From Hyphodiscus hymeniophilus (lineage: Eukaryota > Ascomycota > Leotiomycetes > Helotiales > Hyphodiscaceae), in the NCBI GenBank assembly GCA_016508695.1, contig VNKQ01000005.1:1674001-1738000 (forward strand): a stretch of DNA of 64,000 bases, given 5' to 3'. The position numbers and the translations under genes were made by a program. The notes beneath the pieces are model-generated. The model saw only the letters and a list, made by a program, of their open reading frames with translations. It made no database searches and was not told where the DNA came from. Positions 21,830-32,531 of the stretch are shown piece after piece. The stretch's first letter is position 1; each line of letters opens with the position of its first letter.

Positions 21830-23780
21830 ATGGAAACGTATACCAACTACAACATTGCTGTGCGTTTCCCCACTTCCCTCTGTCAAAACTTGACTCCATG
21901 TACTGATCTACATGGGCATAGGTGATTCTCTTTGCAGCAATTGGCTCTCTGTTCTCTGGCTACAGCCTTGCAGTCATTGTCGCAACTCTCGGGCAGCCGA
22001 CGTGGTACTCGTCACTCAACCTTGTGGCGGATCCCACTGCACCAGGCTATGACCATACCACTACCATTATTGGAGCAGTCAATGGAGTCTTCTTTGGAGC
22101 CGGTTTCTTAGGTACCTTACTTGCAGGATGGTTGAACGATAGTTTGGGACGAGTGAATAGCCTTCGAGTAGCTGCTATTGTCGGAATCGTCGGGGGCATT
22201 CTTCAGACTGCGTCTGTCAATCAAGCTATGGTAAGACTTATCAGCTCGCGCATTGACACTTTACAAATTGATGAAGCACCCGGCGAGTCATTCACTTACT
22301 CTACACAGTATATTGTTGCGCGCATTGTTACTGGTCTAGCTACGGGACAGACTGTAGCCATCATGCCAACGTATTACTCTGAAGTCGCCCCTCCTCACTC
22401 GCGAGGCTTGATGGCAGGAGCGCATGGGTCATTTATCAATGCGGGATATGCTTTAGCAGGCTGGATAGGGTATGTCAAAGAAGGATTGCCAGTATTAAAG
22501 AGAAGCTGACATGATTAGGTACGCTTGCTTCAATGCATCAGGATCATCCTTTGGGTGGCGTTTCCCAAACGCAGTCCTCCTCCTTCTGGCAATCTTGTTA
22601 CTCGTAGGAACATTCTTTGGTAAGATCTAGCCTTTTTGAAAATCGGAAAACGGATATCTGACCGTGGTTTAGTCCCTGAAAGCCCACGTTGGCTTGTAAG
22701 CCGCGGCCGAGACGAGAAGGCATTAGTTATCTTAAGTAAGCTCCATCACGACGCCAGTGATCCCAGCGACCATTTCGCACGCCGAGAATTGGGCCTCATC
22801 AAGCTTCAACTGGATGTCGACAGCACTGCAATTGCGACAGATGGCCGATGGCAGCTATTCACCAAGCCCACCTACCGCAGGAGAATGATTCTCGCTGCAA
22901 TGGTTATGGCAGGAGGACAAAATACCGGAGTTCTTGTGATCAACAACTACAATACCTTGCTGTATGATTCTTTGGGTCTTACGGCTAGTCAAGCCTTGAT
23001 CATCGGGGCCACCTACAACACTTGGGCAATGATAGCAAACTTCGCAGGTGCATTCGTCTCCGATCGCATTGGCAGGCGCAAAATTATGCGTAGGTTTCTC
23101 ATCAACACGTGCCTTCCCGCTTCCTTTATTTCCCTCGTACTCACAGTATTCAGTGTTTGGATACGTAGGCGCCGTTGCTATGTTCACCGTTGCAACTGGT
23201 TTGATTGCCGAGTACAACAACAGGCCTACCAAGACCTACGCTGGGTGTGCGGTCGCATTCCTCTTCCTATTTGTCACCTTGTAAGTCTTCCACAGAGTCA
23301 ATGCTTTCGATAAGACTTCCTACCGAATGTTGAGCAAGACCTTATCTCACCAAAAAAACAGTTATGGAGGGTGCATCGACGTCAACCAATTCACGATTGC
23401 CAGTGAGATATTTCCTTCCCATCTGCGTGCCCAAGGAACCGCTCTCGCCATGGCGTGCCTCTTTCTCGCCGACACATTGTGGCTGGATCTGGCTGCAACA
23501 GCTTCTGCGAAGATTGGATGGAAATATTATCTTGTGTTCCTTGGCCTTGGAATTGTTCATGGTGTTTTCATTTTCTTCAAGCTACCTGAGGTGAGTTTCG
23601 AGAACTTCTTGTGCCTCACCATGCAGCTCCCGTCTAATGTGTACTCAGACGACCGGTGTTCCACTCGAAGAATTGGATGCCCTCTTCGGTAAAGACGCTG
23701 TTGGACACATTGACAATGAGAAGTTGGAGACGATTGGAGCAGCCGATCAAGTGGAGATGACTACTAACAAGGCGGCTTGA
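21830..23780 (+). CDS. MFS sugar transporter
   Basis: Eight exons (21830-21859, 21922-22230, 22309-22469, 22519-22619, 22673-23089, 23154-23280, 23362-23590, 23649-23780) sum to 501 residues with all phases agreeing. The family is sugar_tr: FSGYSLAVIVATLGQPTWY in helix 1, NDSLGRVNSLRVAA after helix 2, ARIVTGLATGQTVAIMPTYY in helix 4-5, VPESPRWLVSRGRDEKAL at the end of the N-half, SDRIGRRKIML, then ASEIFPSHLRAQGTALAMA and a final LPETTGVPLEELDALFGKD. These are the canonical sugar transporter signatures, so I predict a plasma-membrane monosaccharide or related symporter. The first exon has only ten codons (METYTNYNIA). The gene ends 278 bp from the tail of a Zn2Cys6 regulator, which is a plausible local regulator. 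Confidence 0.92.
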
Positions 23781-24057
23781 GGATGGCTATAAGGCACAAT
23801 GGACAATCATGTTTATTTTCGGGTAACACCGAGCTCTAATATACTCAAGTTTTGCGATCGGAATTAGTCCCCTTGGTGGCCATCCTTGAGATTGTATGAA
23901 GTCTTAGCAATCCAAAGAATTCAAAAGATTCTGAACCGAAAGAATCGTCATCATCTTATAACATATCGAAGATCCGTAATCTCAACTCCTCAAAGGGGGT
24001 AAGGACATTGCTCGTTAGAGTATCCTCGTGGTAGATGTGGCGGGATATAACTGCCAG

Positions 24058-26610
24058 CTACCGGAAATCAAAGTTATCACCCCATATCCATGTCTGGCTT
24101 GTATCATCGAACCCCATTTCGGCGTTGAATGTAGATGTTGGTGCTGCCGAAGAATAGGGCATCATTGAGCTCGGATCGTCGTTCGCGAATTGTTGCTGCC
24201 CAACCGTTCTTATTTTATCATCCGAGAAGACTGTAGATGTCAGTAATGATCAGCACTTGCTACCCACAAGAACATACCATTTTGTAGAGACAAAAGAGCT
24301 CCTGCAGTGGCAGGGAAGTTCGCATGAAATGATAGTGGATCATTCCCGTAAGCAAAGCCAGTCTCGTCCCTCTCCACAATTTCGAGTAGCTGGGTAGAAC
24401 CGTTGGGCTCGGGGAGATCAGGAGGCTCGACGTTGTGTTGCGAGATATGATCGTACTGCCCGTCGGTGGAAGATTGACTCGAGTCCCTCGGATGTGCAAG
24501 GGCAGCTGCAGTGCTCGTGAATTGTTTTTTGGCGGTGTTGTCCAGATCTGTTGTCAACAATCTCGTCTCTTCTGCGAGAATGAGATGTACAAGCTCTTTC
24601 AGAATGTTTCCGCACTGGTCCGATACAAGACTGTGAAATTCCAGGCTTTGCGGCATCTTGATCAGTTTTCCAAGGGCTCGCTTCGCCTCAAGCGACACGT
24701 TTGTGAGGGGAGCTGAAAGTGCGAAGAGTCCTAATACGGCGCCAGCCGTAAATGCTTGGATTCCTATATAATGAGCTACTGGTGTATTGCGGGCTGCAAG
24801 AAGCAGATCCCTGTACTCAATGATCTTGCTGGTATTTATTGCAGATTCCCAGCTTTGATTCCTGCTTAATTGATATCGCTGTGAATTGACAGTTGGCACA
24901 GCAGAGGCCACTCCTGTGATCGCTCTAGAAGATTCATCCGTTGTCGGTATCGTTGACATTCGGGTTTTATGGGATAGTCCGGTGTACGTCAACAGAGGGC
25001 GATGCAATAACAACTGTATGTTGTTGTAGAATACATGGAGCGCAAGGGCTTGGAGTTGGAACGTCTCCAAGACATAGGACCTCCCGTGAATAACATTATT
25101 GGGTGTAAAGGAAGCCATTCTGAGTTCGGGTGGAATGACTCTTTCCCACGAAAGAAGACGTTCGTTGATGAGCTCTACACTCTTCGCAGTATCCTCGATC
25201 GTCGTACTTGTGTCTTTGGTGAAGTAAACGCTTTTCAGGATCGTGGAGACTATCTGGTATAGTTTGTATTTATGTCTTCGGTAAGAAAGAATGGTAACCC
25301 GCTCAAGGGATCCGTCTTCCAAGATTTCTGTAGAGTCAAACCCAGGGCACGTGATCGAAGTGTCGTCGATATTACACACCATCTTGACATCCCAATCGGT
25401 GTCGTTGATTGAGCAAGGACGCCCAAAAGTGACAGCAGTGAAGCCATCACCAGCATAGACCGCCCACCAGACTCGTCTCCTGATCTCCTTAGTCAGAGGA
25501 TCAACTCCTACCCACATTGACTCTCGATGAAGCCCCATCACCTTCGCACAAGTCAATGTGGCATCGTAGACTATACCGGCACGCTTTGGTTTACCGAAGT
25601 AGACGTAATATGCGGAGAGGATAAGACCAGTCTGAACTGCCTCAATGTCTGTAGAATCACAGATATCGAGAAAGTTCTCTTCGACCTTCTTGATCAGCAA
25701 TTTTTCTGTGACATGCGCATCAAACTTTGGGTCGACCGAATCAGTATCGTCGGTTGTGGTGTAGTTGGATCCGAACGCTAGGATGGTCAGGATGAGGGTT
25801 AAAAAGGAAACTCTTGTGGGTTGAATGGTTCCATATAGTAGAACATCCTCCAACTCCCTCCTTAGAGTAGGCTCATGAATGACCATAATAAACCAATGGA
25901 TGTGTTTGAGATAACAATCGAGCAATAGATTGGTAGTTTCTCGGGATGGAAGATCCATGCCGATGAGGTCAAAAACTGGAACTCTCTTCACATCGTTCGG
26001 GAAGGTTCTTTGCACCGAAGCGCCATCTGGAATTGCGTCTGCATTGCTTTGAACACCGGATGCTGAGTTGTACTTCTCAAACATCTATCCAAGGCCTATG
26101 TATTAGCGACATTTCATAATCTGTACTTGACTTTGACTTACATGATGAACCAGAGGATACGTGGACGGCCGCTCCTCATAATTGTGCTCAGATCGACCAA
26201 GAGAGACTGGCGAAGGGAGTCCGGATACCGAAGAGGAGTGAGATGGATAGCGGACGGGTGAAGCCGGGCGATCCTTCGCTTTCGACTTGGTTGTGTGGCT
26301 TTGTCTACTTTTAGGAGTGAGCAATACCATCGATATAATCTTGAGATGTTGGCCCGTACCGAGTACGGGGAGTCTTTTCTACGCAATCCATAGAAGAGCG
26401 AACACAAAGCGCACATGGCCTTTCGTTGTCGCACTGTGATTTTGAATTAGTATTGATGGTAAGGAGCAGTAAGCCCAAGGGGAGAGATTTTTTCTGAATG
26501 CTGACCTTGAGCTTTTGTTTATGGCACCTCAGACACGCGTTCTGTACTCTTTTCAAGCTAACAGCTTTCGACCCGGATCCCCACCCGATCGTCTGCTGAA
26601 TGGGATCCAT
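24058..26610 (-). CDS. Zn2Cys6 transcription factor with fungal_trans domain
   Basis: Five exons (26610-26506, 26433-26360, 26307-26142, 26084-24278, 24230-24058) give 774 residues. The zinc cluster is complete once intron 1 is removed: cysteines at 26, 29, 36, 42, 45 and 52 (ACLRCHKQKLK then CDNERPCALCVRSSMDC), the C-x2-C-x6-C-x5-C-x2-C-x6-C pattern. A basic Ser/Pro-rich linker follows (SKAKDRPASPVRYPSHSSS). The middle-homology domain is seen in LLLDCYLKHIHWFIMVIHEP, RAGIVYDATLTCAKVMGLHR and EIRRRVWWAVYAGDGFTAVTFGRPCSIND. The last exon ends TSQTWIWGDNFDF, acidic and aromatic like an activation tail. I predict a nuclear DNA-binding regulator, and its convergent neighbour, the MFS sugar transporter, is a candidate target. 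Confidence 0.92.
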
Positions 26611-28020
26611 CTTGGGCGCATTCTCTTAATACTCGACTCGAAGCATGAGGTTCGATGGCAAACAATCATTCATATGATCCCAGTTTGCTGTGAACGATTT
26701 ATGCCGAATCATGGCGGTGATGTTGAACTACTGTAGGGGAGATGAAGCTAGCCTGGTGCGGGGTGCAGATCGGTCTTCTGATTGAGGGGAAAGGCTGGGC
26801 TCACGTGATCTAGAATAAGAGCTTCGAGAAAAATAGGTACCTTATATTAAAAGCCTCAACACAAACGGTAGGCGCGGTTGATCTGACGATGATTAAATAT
26901 CAATCTTCGTTTTTTGTTGTTTCAAGGTCTATATGTACTCTGTATATACCTATCATGAGAAAAGCGTAGTGGGTCTCTCAATTGTATCCCAGAAGCGAGG
27001 ACAGCCAAAAAGCTCTACTTACCTAGGTAGGTATTATATTAATCTGCATTCTTTCAAATCCTCCCATTTTCGAAATTCGTCTACGATGAATAGGTAGTAA
27101 TACAAGTAGAGTCACCGAATTAAGGTCAAACTAGTAAAGATAGTTGGACCCGCTCTGTTGTACCAGTATCACAAAATCCAGTGGGCCACACCTGGTGGAC
27201 TTTGGATTAAAGCTTACCTGTACCTACTAGGTACCTTTTAGGTAAGTAGTAAAGTTGACTGCTACCGCACTTTTCTCATCGGGGCCTTACTTTCTCCGCT
27301 TGACGTATCTACCCGTGCTACCACCCTACCTACCTACTCGATCAGAAACCAAAAAAATAATTATAATTATTGCCACCACACTCCAGATCCTCAAGGAAAG
27401 AACAACAGATCAATTCCTCCTCTGTGCGCTCTCCAAGTCTCTGCAACGAAACCCCTACCAAAAAACTACGAAACATGCGCTCTTTAACATCATGGTGGCG
27501 CTCTCTGACGCCAATGGGCAGGATTGACTACGTAACAAATGTTCCACTACGTATCGGGTTCGCTTTCTTCTTGATAACGTATCTGATGCACCACTCGCAA
27601 AAGCAAGAGAAAGAAAACGCACGAGTGACGCGGTCTTCTGGCTCGGAATAATGGTGGTGGTTATGTTTATGCACGTCCTGGAGAGGGCATAGTCTCGTGC
27701 ACCGATATTCATGGGAGGTGACTGCTTGGGTTGTGGAAGGGGAGGTTTTCGGAGCCACCAAGTTTGTTTACCAGCACATTGTGGTCACAATCAGTGTCGT
27801 AGGAGAAAAGGACATAAATGTGAAAAGCAAGGATACCTGCATGTTCGACTTCGATGTTTACTTCAGACAACCTTTGTCTTGTCAATGGATTACCAAGAAG
27901 TGCTTGGAGCTAGTTAATTGTGCGAGGCGTTTGCTTTTCTGAAATTCTATGCCAACAATGCTACTAATATGGCCAAGATGAGTGAAACGTGTGACGCAAG
28001 AGTCAGCAAACACAGCCAAC

Positions 28021-28071
28021 GAAGAAGAAGAAGAAGAAGAAGAAGAAGAAGAAGAAGAATAAGAAGAAGAA
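28021..28071. repeat. GAA/AAG trinucleotide microsatellite
   Basis: About 13 GAA units, interrupted once by TAA, then three more units. It also forces a spurious poly-Arg frame on the plus strand. Confidence 0.95.
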
Positions 28072-28734
28072 ATAGGTCCTGCTGTCAGAACGCAACAGCT
28101 TCAGAGAAGCCCATCAATCAGCCTTAACATAGCGTGAGACGAGTTTGAATTGTTCTATCCGAGTTCGGGAGCTCTTTATCGCTTCACACTTATGTGCTTC
28201 CTCTGCTCAAGTCGGTCTCTGGAGGGTATTTTTGTGGGAGGGTAGGAAAACGTATTTCATGGTTGCGCTGAGTTAAGCTATTGGGAATTGAAGAAAAGCC
28301 AATCATGGTAAGATGGAATGCAAAGGAGCGTCCATGATCGAATTGCGCTACCAGACTAAGAGACTGGCGGAGGAGTGAGTCCATGTGGTTGGATATGATC
28401 GGAAGGTGGAATTGAGCTAAACAGACACATGAAGCCTCGCTACCGACTGGGACCTGGGCAACGACAGATCTGATTCGCGCGTTCCACTTCCACGATTCAC
28501 GACCAGCCCTCTAGCGCTGTCCACTGCACTAGTAGATTGTAGAAGAGAAGTCACTATAGAGCCATGTCGAACGAGGACTGCTCACTTGTGGAATTGAAAG
28601 ATATGAGTTGAATCACCACTACAGATTGAATACGCTTATGTCCAGTTATTCCGCGGATGGTGGTGGACATTGGAAGCGATGTGAAGTAAAGCTAGTGGCA
28701 ATAAAGTAAGGTGTGTCCAGTCTTCCCACGTGAT

Positions 28735-28744
28735 ATTATACCCC
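28735..28744. promoter_or_regulatory. CCCACGTGAT element upstream of DAHP synthase
   Basis: A CACGTG core at 28737-28742, about 150 bp before the ATG. The same ten bases recur twice between the debranching-enzyme and GPD genes. It is a candidate bHLH (Cbf1-like) site. Confidence 0.45.
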
Positions 28745-28890
28745 TGCTCCGGAGCCATGTCGGCGGTGTATATTTTTGTTCGAATCGACTGCCCCGCCAA
28801 CTTCCATTTTAACAAGACAGCAGACTTATCTTATCCCTTGTTGTCAAATACGTTATAAGATAAAGTGCAGCAGCAACTTCCAAAATAATC

Positions 28891-30193
28891 ATGTCCGTAA
28901 GTCAATTGAGTCTCACACGGAGAACGGTACTTGTCAAAAGCACAGCCAGTGACTCACTGAATAGAGCTTCTACATTGAAAACAGGAATGTGGGCAATAGG
29001 GAAGATACTGAAGATTGGCGGAGTAAGAACCACATGAAGTTGAATATGCTAAAACGCTCATCAAATGATGTTTTACAGTTCGAGGTTACAATCCGTTAAC
29101 GCCTCCCGATCTCCTCCAATCCGAAATTCCCCAAACGCCCAGATCGAAAGACACCGTACTACAAGGACGCAATGAGTCAGTCGCCATCGTTGAAGGCTCG
29201 GACGAGAAGAAACGTCTTCTAGTTGTCATTGGTCCATGCTCAATCCACGACCCTGGTGCTGCACTAGATTACTGCGACAAGCTCATTGCACTGAAGGAAA
29301 AATACCAAGATGACCTATTAATCGTCATGCGATCCTACCTCGAGAAGCCCCGGACAACAGTTGGGTGGAAGGGCCTGATCAATGACCCAGATATCGACAA
29401 CAGCTTCAAGATCAATAAGGGACTGAGGACAAGCAGACAATTATTCGTCGATTTGACTGAGAAGGGAATGCCGCTTGCTAGCGAGATGCTGGATACGATT
29501 TCTCCTCAATTCTTCTCCGACCTACTGAGCGTGGGCGCTGTTGGAGCCAGGACTACGGAGTCACAATTGCACAGAGAGTTGGCAAGTGGATTGTCTTTCC
29601 CCGTCGGGTTCAAGAATGGCACGGATGGTACGCTGGGTGTGGCGATCGATGCGATTGGAGCTGTTAGGCACCCACATCACTTCTTGTCAGTTACGAAACC
29701 CGGTGTCGTGGCGATTGTTGGAACAGTAGGAAACGAAGACTGCTTCGTTATTCTGAGAGGCGGTACTAAAGGCACCAACTACGACGCACAGAGCATCAAG
29801 GAAGCAAAGGCTGCGTTGGAGAAGAGTGGTGTTAGGCAGAGATTAATGGTAGATTGCAGCCATGGGAACTCATTGAAGAACCACAAAAATCAACCCAAGG
29901 TCGCCGCCGTTTTAGCAGAGCAGATCTCTAACGGAGAGGAAGCAATTATGGGCGTGATGATTGAGAGCAACATAAACGAGGGTAAGTAAATCATTTACAG
30001 CTCGGTACTCATACTGACAGCTTTCCTAGGCAGCCAGAAAGTTCCCAAAGAAGGCAAAGCGGGTCTGAAGTACGGTGTCAGTATTACTGATGCTTGTATT
30101 GGATGGGAAGATACCGAATCAGTTCTTGAGGTTCTAGCCAAGGCTGTCCATGAGAGACGCGAAATACTGGGAAAGAAGACCAACGGCGTTTGA
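28891..30193 (+). CDS. 3-deoxy-7-phosphoheptulonate (DAHP) synthase
   Basis: First step of the shikimate pathway: condenses phosphoenolpyruvate with erythrose 4-phosphate in the cytosol. Four exons (28891-28896, 28965-29022, 29079-29981, 30030-30193) give 376 residues, the usual length for the class I (AroA/Aro3/Aro4) type. Exon 1 codes only MS. Signatures are VVIGPCSIHDPGAALDYCDK, MRSYLEKPRTTVGWKGLIND, ARTTESQLHRELASGLSFPV, FKNGTDGTLGVAIDA, ILRGGTKGTNYD and MVDCSHGNSLKNHKNQ, covering the PEP, sugar-phosphate and metal ligands. I cannot tell whether it is the Phe- or Tyr-inhibited isoform. A perfect TGACTCA (28950-28956), the Gcn4/CpcA site expected for amino acid biosynthesis genes, lies inside intron 1. 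Confidence 0.95.
28950..28956. promoter_or_regulatory. TGACTCA (Gcn4/CpcA-type) site within intron 1 of DAHP synthase
   Basis: A perfect palindromic bZIP site located 54 bp after the end of the two-codon first exon. The family is known to be under cross-pathway control in fungi. Whether this copy functions from inside the intron is inference. Confidence 0.4.
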
Positions 30194-30815
30194 AGTAGAA
30201 AATATTTGCTTGGAGTTCAGGTCGAGAGCATTCCAATACCTATGGAGCACATGGAGGAATCAACAAAAAGTTTTATACATCTCAGAAGGCACCGACGATT
30301 TTAATCCCTGTAACTGGTACATAATTTGGCTTTGGCGTAGAAATTAGGAAACCACATTATCACAGGAAAATCCTTGTCCAAATCTATAACATCTCCAGAC
30401 CTCAGGAGGTTGTCTAATTTCACCAACCTTTGCCACTAAGAGATCGCGCGTCTGCAAACCACACATGAAGAGTTACGATCAGATCATTCGAAAAACTGAA
30501 CAAGAGACTGGTCACAAAGTGAGTTATCCACAAGCAATCCGAAGAAATCTAGAAAGATTGAAATATCCTTAAACTTGTGGAAGACAACAAGCTTTCGCAA
30601 TGGCAGCAATTCTGGAATTTGATTATGTAACTTCTAGCCAATCATGAATGCGGAATATACCATATGTAATTGGTTAGCGAGCTTTGTCGGGAAGTCGAAG
30701 TCAAACTTCAAATCGACTTCCCGTCGCCTTCCCCAACCTCAATCGAACTCTACCCCCCAATTGAAGAGCTGCCTCCGTTGCGAATTAAGCTCCAGCTGAG
30801 GCATTTGTGCTTAAG
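30194..30815. other. Intergenic between DAHP synthase and cytochrome c1
   Basis: Nothing recognisable besides the 3' UTR of one gene and the promoter of the next. Confidence 0.5.
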
Positions 30816-32095
30816 ATGTTGGCCAGATCTTGCTTGCGGTCCGCGCGCGCGGTGGGAGGTGTCCGGAATGGTGCGGTCAACACATCCAAGGTACGACTCC
30901 ACCACCACTTCGAGGCGATGTAACGAACTCGAGCCTTCTGGATTATACTTGGCATGGACTTGATGGACACAATTGGGTTGTTAGAAGATGACTGAGTGCT
31001 GACAATTGATTCAATAGCGTGCCGCTTCCTCGAGCTCCTCGGCTTCCGAAGCTGCGACTCCCTTTCGATTGAATATGGCTGGAGGTGCTGCAACCGCCGT
31101 TGCTCTCGGATCGATGGCCTGGTATTATCATCTTTATGGGCAAGAGTTGCATGCGATGACAATGACCGAAGAAGGGTGAGTGGTTCTATCTGAGGTCTGA
31201 ACTGCTTGTGATCCGCTGCTGGGCAACTGTTTATAAAGCAAGAAGAATCACAACAGATCTTACAGCTTGAGGAAGCTTCGTTAACAGGGTGCTAATATTT
31301 GCACAGTCTTCATCCAACTAAATACCCATGGGTCCATCAAGGATTCACCAAAACCTTTGATCACCAAGCGTAAGGAGTGATTTACCCACATCACGCAATT
31401 ATCAATTGACACACTATAGTCTCCGCCGTGGCTTCCAAGTCTACCAAGAAGTCTGTTCCTCTTGCCACTCCCTCAGTCGAGTCCCCTACAGAACTCTGGT
31501 TGGCGTAACACACACGGTCGATGAGGCCAAGGCAATGGCTGAGGAGAACGAATATGATAGCGAGCCTAATGATGAGGGCGAAATCGAAAAGCGACCTGGA
31601 AAGCTATCCGACTACCTCCCAAGTCCATACAAGAACGATGAAGCCGCTCGCGCTGCCAACAATGGTGCATTGCCCCCGGATTTGTCCTTGATGGTCAAGG
31701 CTCGCCACGGTGGCTGCGACTATATCTTCTCCCTCCTCACCGGCTACCCTGAAGAGCCTCCCGCCGGAGTCAAGGTTATGGAAGGACTCAACTTCAATCC
31801 ATACTTCCCCGGTACTGGTATCGCCATGGCCCGAGTTCTCTACAACGAGTTGGTTGAGTACGAGGATGGAACACCAGCAACAACATCCCAGATGGCCAAG
31901 GATGTGGTTGAGTTCTTGAACTGGTCTGCAGAGCCGGAAATGGATACACGGAAGAAGATGGGTATGAAGGTGCTCATTATCACAACTGCAATGTTTGCAT
32001 TGAGCGTTTGGGTCAAGCGGTATAAGTGGGCTACCATCAAGACAAGGAAGATTGCCTACGTGCCTCCTCCTGCCAGCAGAAATCGACACCACTAG
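30816..32095 (+). CDS. CYT1: Cytochrome c1, heme protein of respiratory complex III
   Basis: Four exons (30816-30890, 31018-31175, 31307-31369, 31420-32095) give 323 residues. The N-terminus MLARSCLRSARAVGGVRNGA is an Arg-rich mitochondrial presequence, followed by a hydrophobic sorting segment (MAGGAATAVALGSMAWYYHL) as in the bipartite signals of intermembrane-space proteins. LHPTKYPWVHQGFTKTFDHQ and LRRGFQVYQEVCSSCHS follow; the heme-binding CxxCH has cysteines at 111 and 114 and His115. GALPPDLSLMVKARHGG, GYPEEPPAGV and FPGTGIAMAR, with the axial Met, are canonical. The C-terminal anchor is KVLIITTAMFALSVWVKRYK. Everything is intact. It sits in the inner mitochondrial membrane, passing electrons from the Rieske protein to cytochrome c. 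Confidence 0.97.
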
Positions 32096-32531
32096 ATTAT
32101 CTTTTCCTTTGTCTTGGATTGGGAGAGAAATGTGCTACTAGTTCTTTATTGCCCGACGTGTACAAAGGGGTGGTATGGGACAATGCGCTTGGGTGCGTCA
32201 GCTTGGAAGCGTGTAGGGGGGAGATAGACTTGTGCCAATACATTGAACAAACTTCTAAAAGCTACTGATTTCAGACTGTGATTTCGCATTAGTCAAACAA
32301 TTCCAATCAAACTAATCTAATATACTGCAATAACGCAGCCCAGCCTCGCGCTAAACTAGATGTCAACTCACATTTCACCAAACGATTCTAGTTACTTATT
32401 CACTTCTGCCCCTCCTCTTCTCTTCCTTTCCTGCCACACCTCGCAGCTACTATCAATACTTGTCTGACATCTCATCCTTCGCCCAATGGAAACCTCGACA
32501 CCAGCACTCTGATAAGGAGCATCTTCTCGGG
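32096..32531. other. Intergenic
   Basis: The 3' UTR of cytochrome c1 and the leader of the next gene, which contains a pyrimidine-rich tract at 32403-32440. The downstream frame is open back to 32460 but has no ATG before 32532. Confidence 0.5.

Larger units (their letters stand above)
26611..28890. other. Long intergenic region
   Basis: No gene seen in 2.3 kb. The left part is the promoter of the regulator, with TCACGTGATC at about 26802. Several TACCTAGGTAGGTA-like tracts lie at 27020-27040 and 27225-27245 and CTACCTACCTACTCG at about 27325. A GAA microsatellite occurs at 28021. A CCCACGTGAT element at 28735 lies 150 bp before DAHP synthase. Open frames at 27255-28127 are low-complexity or unrecognisable. 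Confidence 0.45.

Noticed and set aside
27918..28127. Poly-arginine open frame
   Set aside because: Created by the GAA microsatellite.
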